Source: a virus
Length of the DNA stretch: 21,381 nucleotides
Virus record (IMG/VR): IMGVR_UViG_3300014050_000153
Coordinates: 1,596 to 22,976 of that record
Reading direction: 5' to 3' (one strand)
Shown: piece after piece, positions 12,990 through 20,793 of the stretch
Layout of the letters: each line of letters begins with the position of its first letter
How positions within the stretch are numbered: the first letter of the stretch is position 1
The notes under the pieces: model-generated
The model's database searches: none
What the model was told of the DNA's origin: nothing
Seen by the model: only the letters and a program-made list of their open reading frames with translations
Program-made: the position numbers and the translations under genes

Positions 12990-13202
12990 ATGCCTTGGAA
13001 TTACGAAGAACACAAAGCACGGCTTCATGCCGACGAGGCATACAAGACACGCTTCTATGCCATGTGTCGGGGGTGGCTTCGGAACAAGCTGCGGAACGAC
13101 CCAGAGTATGCCCTGATCTACAAAGTAAAGCGGCGCATACAGGCAAGGAAGCGCAGGAAGCTGCAAAAGAAGCTGAGGGCTAAACATGACAGAGCAGGAT
13201 AA
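12990..13202 (+). CDS. Small very basic protein before TerL, 70 aa
   Basis: ATG 12990 follows GGAGG at nine bases. The product is helical and strongly basic, with the second half rich in Lys and Arg (K-V-K-R-R-I-Q-A-R-K-R-R-K-L), so it probably binds nucleic acid. It overlaps the TerL start by 17 bases. A terminase-associated or HNH-like role would fit the position, but no HNH motif or Cys pairs are visible. The family is unknown. Confidence 0.65.
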   Translation: MPWNYEEHKARLHADEAYKTRFYAMCRGWLRNKLRNDPEYALIYKVKRRIQARKRRKLQKKLRAKHDRAG

Positions 13203-14595
13203 GCTGAAGTTCCTTTCAACCTTGGCTGGGTTCAGCACCCAGTACCTCGGGCTTACCCCATACCCTTGGCAGATTCAGTGTATGGATGCCTTGGACGCTG
13301 GCGGGAGGGTGGCCGTCAGGGCACCCAACGGATCTGGGAAGTCGAGCTTCTTGGTCGTCCCAGCCATCATCTGGCACTGCGCCGTCTTCCCAAACAGCTA
13401 TGTGATTGTGACCTCCAATGTGGGGCGGCAGATCAAGTCTGGGCTATTTGCCACCGTCCATAAGTTTGCCTCAAAGCTCAAGGGTTGGACGGTCAACTCC
13501 AACGAGCTGATCAGCCCGATCAACGGAAGGGCGGTTGCCTTCACTACCGATGAACCCCAGCGGATGGAGGGCTGGCACCCCGAGGGCAGCACCACTGGCG
13601 GCAAGGGGAACCTGATGCTGATTTATGACGAGGCCAAGTCGATCCCAGCCGAGATATGGCACGCTGGGGAACGCACCCAACCCAACCGATGGCTGGCCAT
13701 CAGCAGCACAGGCTCGGCCAACAGCTTCTTTGCCAAGTGCTTCAGGGAGCACGCCAAGTTCTGGAAGACCTTCACGATCCCGATTGGCCAGTGTCCCCAC
13801 ATCACAGAGGAGTCCATCAGGAACCTCAAGGAGCTGTATGGAGACGACCATCCTTTGGTCAGATCCATGATCCATAACGAATTTGTGGACGAGGGGGACA
13901 ACTCGACAGTGATAACCGAATCCAAGATCAGTGAGTGCAGGGGCAATCCACCAGAGCATGTGAAGATGGACAAGGTGGCCTTTATAGACTGGGGAGGTGC
14001 TGGAGTGGACGAAACCGTCTTGGCCATCATGGAGGGCAATAAAATGCTGCCATTGATCATTATTAAGGATCGGGACGAAATGCGGACGGTGGGCAGGGTA
14101 ATCCGTGAGCTGAGGGCATTCGGGGTAAGCCCCAAGCTGGTCTTTGCCGACAACGGCGGGATTGGATCTCCGATGATCAGGCGAATGGATGAACAGGGTT
14201 TCAGCGTAAATAGGATCAACTTCGGGTCTGCTGGGTCGGCTGGCTACCACAATAAGGCGGCTGAGATGCTGTTTAAGGCGGCTCGCCTGATTGAGGATAG
14301 GGGAGTGATCCTACCAAAGGACGACATCATGGATGGCCAGCTATGCACCCGCAGGTTCCACACGACATCAAGCGGTGACATTAAGCTGGAAAGCAAGGCC
14401 GACTATAAGCAGAGGACTGGTGGGAGCAGCCCAGACAGGGCGGATGCCGCAGCGGGAGCCATTTGGGCATATATCAAGACCAAGCCGAGCTTGACCCAGA
14501 ACACAGTTGATGGTAGCCATATGCAGACGGATGTATTTGGAAATACTATACAAACTTTTGAGTCTGACCGTGGCGGCTTCGATGCTGGTGATTAA
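13186..14595 (+). CDS. terL: Terminase large subunit
   Basis: The ATPase half has Walker A A-P-N-G-S-G-K-S (46-53) and Walker B L-M-L-I-Y-D148-E149, followed by the S-S-T-G coupling region (173-176). The RNase-H-like nuclease half has acidic residues in I-D268-W-G-G, F-A-D322-N-G-G and S-P-D417-R-A-D420. The 469-aa length is usual. It powers DNA packaging and cuts genome ends with TerS and the portal. The start overlaps the preceding basic protein gene. Identification is secure; the packaging type (cos, pac or other) cannot be read from this alone. Confidence 0.95.
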   Translation: MTEQDKLKFLSTLAGFSTQYLGLTPYPWQIQCMDALDAGGRVAVRAPNGSGKSSFLVVPAIIWHCAVFPNSYVIVTSNVGRQIKSGLFATVHKFASKLKGWTVNSNELISPINGRAVAFTTDEPQRMEGWHPEGSTTGGKGNLMLIYDEAKSIPAEIWHAGERTQPNRWLAISSTGSANSFFAKCFREHAKFWKTFTIPIGQCPHITEESIRNLKELYGDDHPLVRSMIHNEFVDEGDNSTVITESKISECRGNPPEHVKMDKVAFIDWGGAGVDETVLAIMEGNKMLPLIIIKDRDEMRTVGRVIRELRAFGVSPKLVFADNGGIGSPMIRRMDEQGFSVNRINFGSAGSAGYHNKAAEMLFKAARLIEDRGVILPKDDIMDGQLCTRRFHTTSSGDIKLESKADYKQRTGGSSPDRADAAAGAIWAYIKTKPSLTQNTVDGSHMQTDVFGNTIQTFESDRGGFDAGD

Positions 14596-16440
14596 ATGAC
14601 CACCAAGGAGCTGTACGAGGCGTTTTGCGACGACCTGAAGAATCGAACAACTTGGGAGGATCGGCAGAAGGTCTGGTACACGATGTGCAACGGTGGGCTG
14701 CGCAGGAAGCGCAAGCCTTTCCCCAATGCGGCTGACCTGCACTACCCCTTGGCTCAGTCAATCATCAACAAGTTTGTTCCATTTTACATAAACCAGATCT
14801 ACTCGGCTGAGAATCTGGCCAGCTTTATCCCCCGCAAGCCCCAGATGCAGCATTTGCGGTATGCCGCAGAAAGCTGGTTTAACTACCAGCTTCGTGAGCG
14901 CAGCAACTTTGAGGCGGAAATGCAGGTGTTCGTTGCCGCCATGCTGCGGTGCGGATTGTCATTCATGAAGGTTTTCTGGGATGAGGGCAAAAAATCCGTG
15001 CGGTTTGATGCCATCAATCCGATGTATGTGGTGTTCCCATACTACGCCAAGGACATGGATACCCTTGATCGCATCTGCCATGTGATGGAAATTTCCGAAG
15101 CCCAGTACAGGAGCAACCCTTCGTATAAACAAAACGACGATTTTATTAAGCGTATCACTGGGGATGGATCTTCAGCCAACGCTGGGATCAAGGCTTACAA
15201 CCAGCACAAGCTGAGCAGGCAGGGACTTACCGAGGCCATTCGCAAGGACTCCATCATCATCTGGGAGTGCTACAGCAGGGATCCCAAGAGCGGGGTTATC
15301 ACGGTTCACACCATCAGTCCTCAGGCTCCAGACGAGCCAATCAGGGAGAGCTTTGAGCTTCCGTATTCCCACGGAAAGTTTCCGTTTGTTCCGTGTATCC
15401 TTGAGCACACTCCAGACAAGGGGATGTATTCCAGCCGTGGCGTTTGCGAAACGGTTGCGGCTTTTGAGGCGGCACTCACAAAAACCATGAACGCCAAGGC
15501 GGATGCCATGAGCCTTTACAATGCCCCGATGTTTTCCAGCGATCAGGACATACCCAATGTGAACAATATCAAGTTCGGCACAGGGGTTCTCCTGCCGACT
15601 GGTGTTAAGCCAGTACTCATGCCGCAGCCACCGATCAGCTTTGATCAGGAGATGACCCAGATGCGGCAGGTGGCCGAGTATCTGGTGTCCATGCCTGATT
15701 TCGGGCTTACGCAGGGAAGGCTTGGAAGCTCCAAGCCACGCACGGCGACTGAAATCCAGAATATCGGTCAGCTTATGGGCGTAAATACCGACCTGCGGAT
15801 CAAGCTCTTCAGGCTTGCCATGTCCCATATCTACAAGCAGGCGTACTCGATTTTGACGGAATTCGCCCACGATCAACTCCTTTACGAGTATCAGAATCAG
15901 TTTTCTCAGGTTCCGATGGAGGCCATCATGTTTGATTACGAAATCAAGCCGTCTGGGAGTGCTGACGGAGTGAATCGTGTCATGCAATACCAGAAGGCGT
16001 TGGTTCGCTTCCAGACCCTTCGTGGGGATCCCTTTGTCAACCAGCCAGAACTTCGCAGGGACTTGCTCGAGGTTGATGACCCGCACTTGGTCGGGCGAAT
16101 GCTGATTGATCCGCAGGCCAAGAAACAAATGGATGCCGAGGAAGCTGGCTCCGAAAACCTTTTATTGGATCAGGGCTTTGCATCGGTGGCCGTGGAGCCA
16201 GCCGATGATCACGAGATTCACCTGCAGATTCACATGGATCGGCTGCAGCTTGCTGGCCAGCGTGGTCAGGAGTTGGCCGAGGACAGCGGTGCGGCATACA
16301 CCAATCATATTCAGACCCACCTGCAATTCCTCATGCAGTCCAATCCAAACCTAGCCAAACAGATTGCGGCTCAGATTCAGTCTGCAATGGCCGCAAAGGC
16401 CAAGCAGGCATCGATAAGCCAAAATAGATTGGTGGCATGA
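14596..16440 (+). CDS. Portal protein
   Basis: The gene starts directly after the TerL stop and is 614 residues long. The N-terminus has the portal-like P-F-P-N-A-A-D-L-H-Y-P-L pattern, then mixed alpha/beta wing regions. The stem/clip region carries a long helix around T-A-T-E-I-Q-N-I (about 380-395). The last 100 residues are Gln/Ala-rich helix, typical of the crown. It forms the dodecameric ring at the capsid vertex where TerL docks. Length and layout suit a podovirus- or siphovirus-type portal. Position between TerL and the scaffold/capsid genes supports it. Confidence 0.88.
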   Translation: MTTKELYEAFCDDLKNRTTWEDRQKVWYTMCNGGLRRKRKPFPNAADLHYPLAQSIINKFVPFYINQIYSAENLASFIPRKPQMQHLRYAAESWFNYQLRERSNFEAEMQVFVAAMLRCGLSFMKVFWDEGKKSVRFDAINPMYVVFPYYAKDMDTLDRICHVMEISEAQYRSNPSYKQNDDFIKRITGDGSSANAGIKAYNQHKLSRQGLTEAIRKDSIIIWECYSRDPKSGVITVHTISPQAPDEPIRESFELPYSHGKFPFVPCILEHTPDKGMYSSRGVCETVAAFEAALTKTMNAKADAMSLYNAPMFSSDQDIPNVNNIKFGTGVLLPTGVKPVLMPQPPISFDQEMTQMRQVAEYLVSMPDFGLTQGRLGSSKPRTATEIQNIGQLMGVNTDLRIKLFRLAMSHIYKQAYSILTEFAHDQLLYEYQNQFSQVPMEAIMFDYEIKPSGSADGVNRVMQYQKALVRFQTLRGDPFVNQPELRRDLLEVDDPHLVGRMLIDPQAKKQMDAEEAGSENLLLDQGFASVAVEPADDHEIHLQIHMDRLQLAGQRGQELAEDSGAAYTNHIQTHLQFLMQSNPNLAKQIAAQIQSAMAAKAKQASISQNRLVA

Positions 16441-16676
16441 GTGATCAGGACATATCGGACATCAGGGAGCGTTTGGCTCGGATGGAGGAGAGGCAACTGG
16501 CGATTCACTCGATGTTTCACCAGTCGCTTTCCAATTACGGTGATCTCGTCAATCGGGTTCACAGTCTTGAGAAACTCAAGGGGCACTTCTATCTGGCAGC
16601 GGCTGTGCTCGGAACTCTTGTCTCGATTGGTTGGGAGTTGATCAAGGTTTTCTTTGTCAGCAACAAGAATGCCTGA
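16437..16676 (+). CDS. XhlA/holin-like small membrane protein, 79 aa
   Basis: The ATG overlaps the portal stop (ATGA). An amphipathic coiled coil (about 5-47, with R-E-R-L-A-R-M-E-E-R and V-H-S-L-E-K-L) leads into one C-terminal membrane helix (about 52-72, F-Y-L-A-A-A-V-L-G-T-L-V-S-I-G-W), then a short basic tail. This layout matches XhlA-type haemolysin and related phage proteins that work with holins. A role in lysis fits the lysis genes a kilobase downstream. An unrelated membrane anchor is possible. Confidence 0.65.
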   Translation: MSDQDISDIRERLARMEERQLAIHSMFHQSLSNYGDLVNRVHSLEKLKGHFYLAAAVLGTLVSIGWELIKVFFVSNKNA

Positions 16677-16677
16677 A

Positions 16678-16881
16678 ATGAGCAGGGAAGATCAGGCGAT
16701 TGCCGCCATCCAGTACCTGCACTCCGAGGGTTTCATTGAGCCGTTTTTGGACGATGACGGAGATCCGTGCATCAGGCTTACCGTGGATCTAAAGAAGGCA
16801 AGAAGGGCTGTAACAAGGATGATGAAGGGGCAGCCGCCAGAGGAACTCGACTGGTGGCAAAAAGCAGACAAAAACAGTTGA
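16678..16881 (+). CDS. Small hypothetical protein, 67 aa
   Basis: I start it at ATG 16678, right after the previous stop; ATG 16669 in the same frame is an alternative. It has a helical N-terminus (D-Q-A-I-A-A-I-Q-Y-L), an acidic D-D-D-G-D loop and a basic helix (L-K-K-A-R-R-A-V-T-R-M-M-K). It is not recognised, and no clear ribosome site precedes either start. The stop lies in the promoter-like sequence for the next gene. Confidence 0.6.
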   Translation: MSREDQAIAAIQYLHSEGFIEPFLDDDGDPCIRLTVDLKKARRAVTRMMKGQPPEELDWWQKADKNS

Positions 16882-16905
16882 CTGCATACGCAGTGGGTCT
16901 ATAGG
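16878..16905 (+). promoter_or_regulatory. Promoter-like sequence overlapping palindrome copy 6
   Basis: TTGACT (16878-16883), 16 bases, TATAGG (16900-16905). The palindrome ACTGC-ATAC-GCAGT (16881-16894) overlaps the -35 box, where a bound repressor would block polymerase. The next gene starts at 16913. Confidence 0.4.
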
Positions 16906-16912
16906 TAAAGAC

Positions 16913-17239
16913 ATGCCATCAAATCAGGAGCTTTACGATGCTGTGTGTAGGAAATCCGCAAAGCGGAATGACACCAATGTTACTGGCAGCGCAGCCGCAA
17001 CCCTAATGGCGGCAAATTCCGCTAGGCTTGGTTTTACCATTCAAAATGCCGACACGGTGGACATTTATATCAGATTTTCAACTTCCAATCCATCCGCATC
17101 GAATCACGACCTAAGGCTGGCTGCGGGTCAGCTTTACAGCCAGATGGATAACATGGTTTACACTGGAGCTGTTACAGCTCTTCCTGTTTCAGCGACCACT
17201 TCAGGCGGCGTGCGCTGCAGTGAATTTATAGTTTCATGA
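16913..17239 (+). CDS. Small beta-rich virion-associated-like protein, 108 aa
   Basis: The ATG follows GGTAAAGAC. After a short helical start the protein is beta-rich and small-residue-rich (A-A-A-T-L-M-A-A-N-S-A-R-L-G-F-T-I-Q-N-A). It then carries V-D-I-Y-I-R-F and a L-A-A-G-Q-L-Y-S ... Y-T-G-A-V-T-A-L-P pattern. That run recurs in small phage beta-sandwich proteins thought to decorate or line the virion. The assignment is a pattern impression. Its stop overlaps the next ATG. Confidence 0.65.
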   Translation: MPSNQELYDAVCRKSAKRNDTNVTGSAAATLMAANSARLGFTIQNADTVDIYIRFSTSNPSASNHDLRLAAGQLYSQMDNMVYTGAVTALPVSATTSGGVRCSEFIVS

Positions 17240-17403
17240 ACTGGCTAACTGAAAACTTCACAAATATCATGGCCGTTGTCGGTGCAGTCGTTGTGCTGGC
17301 ACGGATCGTCGTGAAATTGACTCCGACCCCTGCGGACGACACGGTGCTTGAAAAAATCGTGTCAGTCCTCAAGACGCTCGGGCTTCATATCGACGATAAA
17401 TGA
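17236..17403 (+). CDS. Small membrane protein, possible holin, 55 aa
   Basis: The ATG overlaps the previous stop (ATGA). A hydrophobic helix (about 10-26, I-M-A-V-V-G-A-V-V-V-L-A-R-I-V-V) is followed by T-P-T-P and a polar helix. This short layout with a Pro-Thr-Pro turn resembles small phage holins placed before endolysins. It stands directly before the spanin-like pair and the endolysin, so holin is the best guess. Confidence 0.6.
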   Translation: MNWLTENFTNIMAVVGAVVVLARIVVKLTPTPADDTVLEKIVSVLKTLGLHIDDK

Positions 17404-17561
17404 TTCGTCTCTTGGGTGCTCTGCTAGACCTGATCATCAGGTTGATGCCGACACCCAAGGATATTCGGGACAAGCAGGCAAGGGATAAGCGTGATGAACG
17501 CAAAAATCGCATTGGCCGCATTTTCACTGGGAGCGATGGCGTTCCTTGGTGGGTGCGCTAG
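17400..17561 (+). CDS. Small membrane-associated protein, possible Rz-type inner spanin, 53 aa
   Basis: The ATG overlaps the previous stop. A hydrophobic N-terminal segment (L-L-G-A-L-L-D-L-I-I-R-L) is followed by P-T-P and a highly charged helix (D-I-R-D-K-Q-A-R-D-K-R-D-E-R-K). The gene then runs in a different frame through the start of the lipoprotein gene. Nested inner- and outer-spanin genes are a known phage arrangement. Against it, the hydrophobic part is short for a membrane anchor and the protein is smaller than most Rz. Confidence 0.55.
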   Translation: MIRLLGALLDLIIRLMPTPKDIRDKQARDKRDERKNRIGRIFTGSDGVPWWVR

Positions 17562-17727
17562 TACATCAAATTTTAGCCCACCAGCGGACTCGGTAACATT
17601 TCTAACAAACGACTACCGCTTTAAGGCGGTCATGAACTCGGGAGACGATGTCAGGGGATGGGCTAAAGACACACTGGAGGTAATCAATGAGCTTCAGTAC
17701 CAACTCGAACTGGAAAGAAACAAATGA
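17494..17727 (+). CDS. Small lipoprotein, possible outer spanin
   Basis: ATG 17494 (after an in-frame GTG at 17491) starts a clear lipoprotein signal: M-N-A-K, a hydrophobic core, then the lipobox L-G-G-C with the lipidated Cys at about residue 21. About 56 mature residues follow, ending in a charged helix (L-E-V-I-N-E-L-Q-Y-Q-L-E-L-E-R-N-K) suited to coiled-coil contact. The first 68 bases overlap the preceding gene in another frame, as Rz1 does with Rz. This implies a Gram-negative host with an outer membrane. Confidence 0.7.
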   Translation: MNAKIALAAFSLGAMAFLGGCASTSNFSPPADSVTFLTNDYRFKAVMNSGDDVRGWAKDTLEVINELQYQLELERNK

Positions 17728-18248
17728 TCTCCAAGCAGAAAATAGAGGAGATTTACAAAGATATCCTGAAGGGTTTAGAGCCTTCCTTCGCCGCTCGGGT
17801 GGCTGCATGGAGGGATGCGGTTACTGCCTCAGGTGTGACTCCGTACATTTATTGCGGACGGAGAACACCAGCGGAGCAGGAGGAGCTTTATCGTCAGGGC
17901 AGGACGAAGTCTGGGAGGATTGTAACTAACGCCAGAGGATACCCCATACCACAATCATTCCATTGCTATGGAAGGGCTATAGACTGGGTGCCAGCCAAAC
18001 AGGTTTCGGGAGGTAATTTCGAGGCCGATTGGGATAATGTGCAGCATTACGGCATTGGGATTGAGAATGGGAAACTCTTTAATCTGGTGGCACTTACTTG
18101 GGAAAGACCGCACCTTCAGGACGGATTCTTCAAGGACTGGCGTGACTTGGCTCACAACGAGGCAGAGGCACCGACAGAGGAGCCAGTAACGCACGCTCCC
18201 AATGTAGGGAAAACAAAAAAGGGTAAAGTATCCATTCGCAGAGCTTAG
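17724..18248 (+). CDS. Endolysin, M15-type peptidase (D-Ala-D-Ala carboxypeptidase/VanY-like)
   Basis: The ATG overlaps the lipoprotein stop (ATGA). The catalytic domain shows G-R-R-T-P-A-E-Q-E-E-L-Y-R-Q-G-R-T, then S-F-H80-C-Y-G-R-A-I-D87, and the third zinc ligand in E-R-P-H130-L-Q. The H-x6-D ... H set and the R-x-x-x-E-Q-x-x-L-Y pattern are diagnostic of M15-family phage endolysins, which cut peptidoglycan peptides. A charged tail from about 145 is not part of the catalytic core. There is no signal peptide, so release needs a holin, for which candidates lie upstream. Confidence 0.88.
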   Translation: MISKQKIEEIYKDILKGLEPSFAARVAAWRDAVTASGVTPYIYCGRRTPAEQEELYRQGRTKSGRIVTNARGYPIPQSFHCYGRAIDWVPAKQVSGGNFEADWDNVQHYGIGIENGKLFNLVALTWERPHLQDGFFKDWRDLAHNEAEAPTEEPVTHAPNVGKTKKGKVSIRRA

Positions 18249-18253
18249 CAGTT
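18243..18253 (-). promoter_or_regulatory. Partial palindrome copy 7, touching a TTGACA promoter box
   Basis: GCTTAGCAGTT is the reverse complement of the 5' eleven bases of the common copy (AACTGCTAAGC). It contains the endolysin stop and runs into TTGACA, as copies 4 and 6 abut TTGAC. Confidence 0.45.
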
Positions 18254-18279
18254 GACAACCACAATGGCATGTGTAAGAA
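18252..18279 (+). promoter_or_regulatory. Possible promoter for the capsid gene block
   Basis: A consensus TTGACA (18252-18257), a 16-base spacer and TAAGAA (18274-18279). It precedes the genes for the 114-aa protein, scaffold and major capsid protein. The -35 is perfect; the -10 is 4/6. Confidence 0.4.
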
Positions 18280-18288
18280 CACCATCAA

Positions 18289-18633
18289 GTGATCAAGCTA
18301 CGCCTATTCCTTAGGGCTGTTTCGGCGGCTCTTTCGGTTTTCAAATATACCAATTTCCATTCCGTTAAGTGGGAGGATGATGACAGGCTTGCCCTTATTC
18401 AGTACCTCCGCTCGGAGTCTGGCGAGCGTCTTCGCAGGCTACTTTTGGCTTTTTGCTCCCTTCGGGATGCCAGAGTGTCTCTGGCCGCAGGTGGCAAGTT
18501 CGAGGCTGGCAAGGCAGTTGGGTGTAGGGAGATGGTCTCATATCTCGACTACTTGTGCTCCAGCGGGAACGAGAAAGATTCCGAGACAGCCGACAATGGG
18601 GACACGGCTGACCTCGGTCATTTAGTCCCCTAA
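18289..18633 (+). CDS. Hypothetical protein upstream of the scaffold gene, 114 aa
   Basis: The start is GTG 18289 with no clear ribosome site. The first 16 residues are basic and hydrophobic. The core (about 30-95) is helical, with D-D-D-R-L-A-L-I-Q-Y-L-R-S-E-S-G-E-R-L and a G-K-F-E-A-G-K-A-V-G-C-R-E-M helix. Such short helical proteins are common next to portal and capsid genes. An acidic, Asp/Thr-rich tail ends it. The function is unknown. Confidence 0.65.
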   Translation: MIKLRLFLRAVSAALSVFKYTNFHSVKWEDDDRLALIQYLRSESGERLRRLLLAFCSLRDARVSLAAGGKFEAGKAVGCREMVSYLDYLCSSGNEKDSETADNGDTADLGHLVP

Positions 18634-18657
18634 AATTCGGAAAGAAAGGACTCCGTT

Positions 18658-19623
18658 ATGTCCAATGAAGCAATAGCCGAACCAGCGGTTCAATCCGCTG
18701 GTGAAGGTCAGGGTCTTGATGCCGAGTTACAGGCTCTAGGCAGACTAGCAGCAGAGGTCGATGGTTTCGCACCGCCCAAGGTCGAGGATCAAGCCCCCCG
18801 AAAAACAGGTGGAGTCCCATCTGCGGGTAAGAAGGAATCGGCTGAAAAAGCCGAACAACGCACAGCATCCACAGCGAACTCCGAAGCAAAGGCTGAGAGC
18901 GATGACCCAACGACAAGGGAAATAAAATCTCTTGATGTTGGTGAGGATCGTGAACGCAGCCGAAACAGGCTTGGACAACTCTGGGAGCAATTCAACGCAA
19001 AACAGCGTGAGTTTGCGGAACAGAGAGCCAAGTGGGAGGCCGAGGTTGAGCAATTAAAATCGGCACCTCCGAAAAATCCGAGGGATGGATACAGCCCCAA
19101 GGAGCTAAGGGAGTTTGCAAAAGAGTGGGAAAATGAAGGCAGGGATGACCTTGCAGACGAGGCACGAAAGCGTGCCTCACAGATCGAGGAGGAAGAGGAC
19201 AGAAATTCACGCCTCAACAAACAGCGTCAGGCTGAGTTTGAGAATCGTGTGAAAACAAACTGGACTAACCTCGTAAAGGAAAACCCAGATTACAATGATC
19301 AGGGTTCGGATCTGTATCAGGTCACCATGAACTTCATGCAGCATCAGGATCCCTTGGTTAGGGATTTCCTGAACCGCCATCCAGATGGTTTGGTTTTGGC
19401 GAGTGCCCTAGCAAAACTTCAGATTGCTGGGGAGTCCGCTGCGGATGCTGTGAAAGAAGTTGCTCGGTTAAAGGCCGAAAACGAAAAACTAAAATCAAAG
19501 TTTTCGCTTGGGTCGTCAAATCCTGTTGCCCCTATGGGCGACAAGAGCATGAAAGACATGAGCACGGCTGAGGCCGAAGCCCATGTCCGTGCAATGGCGA
19601 TGCAGGCAGATGGCTTGATTTAG
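18658..19623 (+). CDS. Scaffold-like capsid assembly protein, 321 aa
   Basis: ATG 18658 follows AAAGGA. The protein is highly charged and mostly disordered or helical. It has an Ala/Glu/Pro-rich first 95 residues, a long coiled-coil stretch (about 100-205, heavy in Glu, Arg, Lys and Gln), and another helix before the end (about 258-280). It ends in a short Met/Ala-rich helix. Composition, length and position immediately before the major capsid gene are those of phage scaffolding proteins, which direct procapsid assembly through a C-terminal helix. There is no protease domain. Confidence 0.75.
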   Translation: MSNEAIAEPAVQSAGEGQGLDAELQALGRLAAEVDGFAPPKVEDQAPRKTGGVPSAGKKESAEKAEQRTASTANSEAKAESDDPTTREIKSLDVGEDRERSRNRLGQLWEQFNAKQREFAEQRAKWEAEVEQLKSAPPKNPRDGYSPKELREFAKEWENEGRDDLADEARKRASQIEEEEDRNSRLNKQRQAEFENRVKTNWTNLVKENPDYNDQGSDLYQVTMNFMQHQDPLVRDFLNRHPDGLVLASALAKLQIAGESAADAVKEVARLKAENEKLKSKFSLGSSNPVAPMGDKSMKDMSTAEAEAHVRAMAMQADGLI

Positions 19624-19641
19624 TTTTAGAGGTATAAACAT

Positions 19642-20688
19642 ATGGCTATGATGACGGTCAGTAACCCAGCTACGCTGGCTGACCAGTTTCAGGCTTTGTT
19701 CTCGAAGAAACTTCTGAATGGTGTCGCCGAGACTCTCATTCTGAACAACTACGGAACTAAGTATGATCTTCCCACTAATACTGGGAATAACAGCATCACC
19801 ATGTTCCAATGGAACACAACTCCCGACGGCACTCAGGTCTCTAACCTGACCGAAGGTACCCCGATCTCCAGCTATCGTGAGGTCGGTCTTCGGAAGGTTA
19901 ATGTGCCCCTGACGCAGGTCGGTGAAGCCCTCAAAGTGACTGACATCCTTAACTACACGCAACTTTTCAATGCGCTGCAGGAAGGGATCCGTGCTCTCAC
20001 CTTGGACGCTTCGCTCCATCTGGATACCGTTGTTCGTAATGCGCTGCAGGGCGTGACCACTGCCACTGGCTTGGCCAGCGGCATTTCCGCCGCACGCACC
20101 ACGGACATCTATGGGGCTACCGTTCCTAAGATCTACGCTGGCACAGCTTCTAGCTTTGCCACGCTGTCGAGCACTTCGTATCTTACTCCTTCTGACCTTC
20201 TGGATGCAGCTACGCTCATCCGCTTGGACAAGAATGTGAGCCTGAACGAGGAGTTTACGGCGGTTGTGGATCCCACGGTTGCGGCAGATCTCCTCAAGGA
20301 CAATACTGTCGTTAACATTGCTTCGTACAACTCCACCAAAACTGGGGTGTCCGATCTTGTTAAAGGCCAGCTCGGTCAAATTTATGGTGTCAATGTGCAA
20401 CAGCACACCAACTCCTACAAAGAGACCTTGGGCGGCACTGAGGGAACCTTTAGCTCCAGTGGTACTGTTGTCTCGACCTATGTTCTTACTGATGGTGTCT
20501 TCGGAACGGTCAACTACGCTGGCCAATCCCCCTACGCTCCTTCTGTCGTGATTGTCGATAAACCCGACAAGTCCGACATCCTCAACCAGAATATCTATGC
20601 TGGTTGGAAGGCGCATTGGGCGGTTCAGGTGTTGAACGGAAAGAAGGGTCGCATCATTAAGAGCACGACTCGGGCAATCAATCCGTAA
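19642..20688 (+). CDS. Major capsid protein, N4-gp56-like
   Basis: ATG 19642 follows AGAGGT. The 348-residue protein reads like the N4-gp56 family. Its N-terminus has A-D-Q-F-Q-A-L-F-S-K-K-L-L, followed by the L-T-E-G-T-P-I segment. The V-P-L-T-Q-V-G-E-A-L-K-V-T-D strand and the helix L-D-T-V-V-R-N-A-L come next. Toward the end are V-I-V-D-K-P-D-K-S-D and the basic C-terminus. The family has the HK97-type fold. The gene is flanked by the scaffold before and a strong terminator after, as expected for the most expressed late gene. Codon choice is rich in C/T-ending codons, unlike its neighbours, which fits high expression. Confidence 0.92.
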   Translation: MAMMTVSNPATLADQFQALFSKKLLNGVAETLILNNYGTKYDLPTNTGNNSITMFQWNTTPDGTQVSNLTEGTPISSYREVGLRKVNVPLTQVGEALKVTDILNYTQLFNALQEGIRALTLDASLHLDTVVRNALQGVTTATGLASGISAARTTDIYGATVPKIYAGTASSFATLSSTSYLTPSDLLDAATLIRLDKNVSLNEEFTAVVDPTVAADLLKDNTVVNIASYNSTKTGVSDLVKGQLGQIYGVNVQQHTNSYKETLGGTEGTFSSSGTVVSTYVLTDGVFGTVNYAGQSPYAPSVVIVDKPDKSDILNQNIYAGWKAHWAVQVLNGKKGRIIKSTTRAINP

Positions 20689-20703
20689 GCCTTTTTAGGC
20701 CGT

Positions 20704-20728
20704 GATCGGGGGTATGTCCCTGCCGATC
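20704..20728 (+). other. Hairpin after the capsid gene
   Basis: GATCGG-GGG (20704-20712) pairs with CCC (20718-20720) and CCGATC (20723-20728) with a two-base bulge. No T-run follows. It sits before the terminator and may protect the capsid mRNA 3' end. Confidence 0.5.
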
Positions 20729-20731
20729 TAA

Positions 20732-20762
20732 GAGACCCCGCTTCGGCGGGGTTTCTTATTTA
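20732..20762 (+). terminator. Rho-independent terminator after the major capsid gene
   Basis: GAGACCCCGC (20732-20741) pairs with GCGGGGTTTC (20746-20755) around a TTCG tetraloop and is followed by a T-rich run. It is the clearest terminator in the window, 43 bases after the capsid stop. Confidence 0.9.
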
Positions 20763-20776
20763 CAGATAAGCAAGTA

Positions 20777-20788
20777 ACTGCTAAGCAG
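20777..20788. promoter_or_regulatory. Dispersed palindrome, copy 8 (ACTGCTAAGCAG)
   Basis: Identical to the copies at 3541, 9485 and 12121. It lies five bases before the ATG of the next gene, where a ribosome site would be, so it could hide the start when folded. Confidence 0.55.
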
Positions 20789-20793
20789 ATGGT

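Noticed and set aside
13471-14250. A 259-codon minus-strand frame inside TerL
   Set aside because: It is antisense to a secure terminase gene; a shadow frame due to codon bias.
15172-16128. A 318-codon minus-strand frame inside the portal gene
   Set aside because: It is antisense to a confident portal gene, with no ribosome site or recognisable motif.
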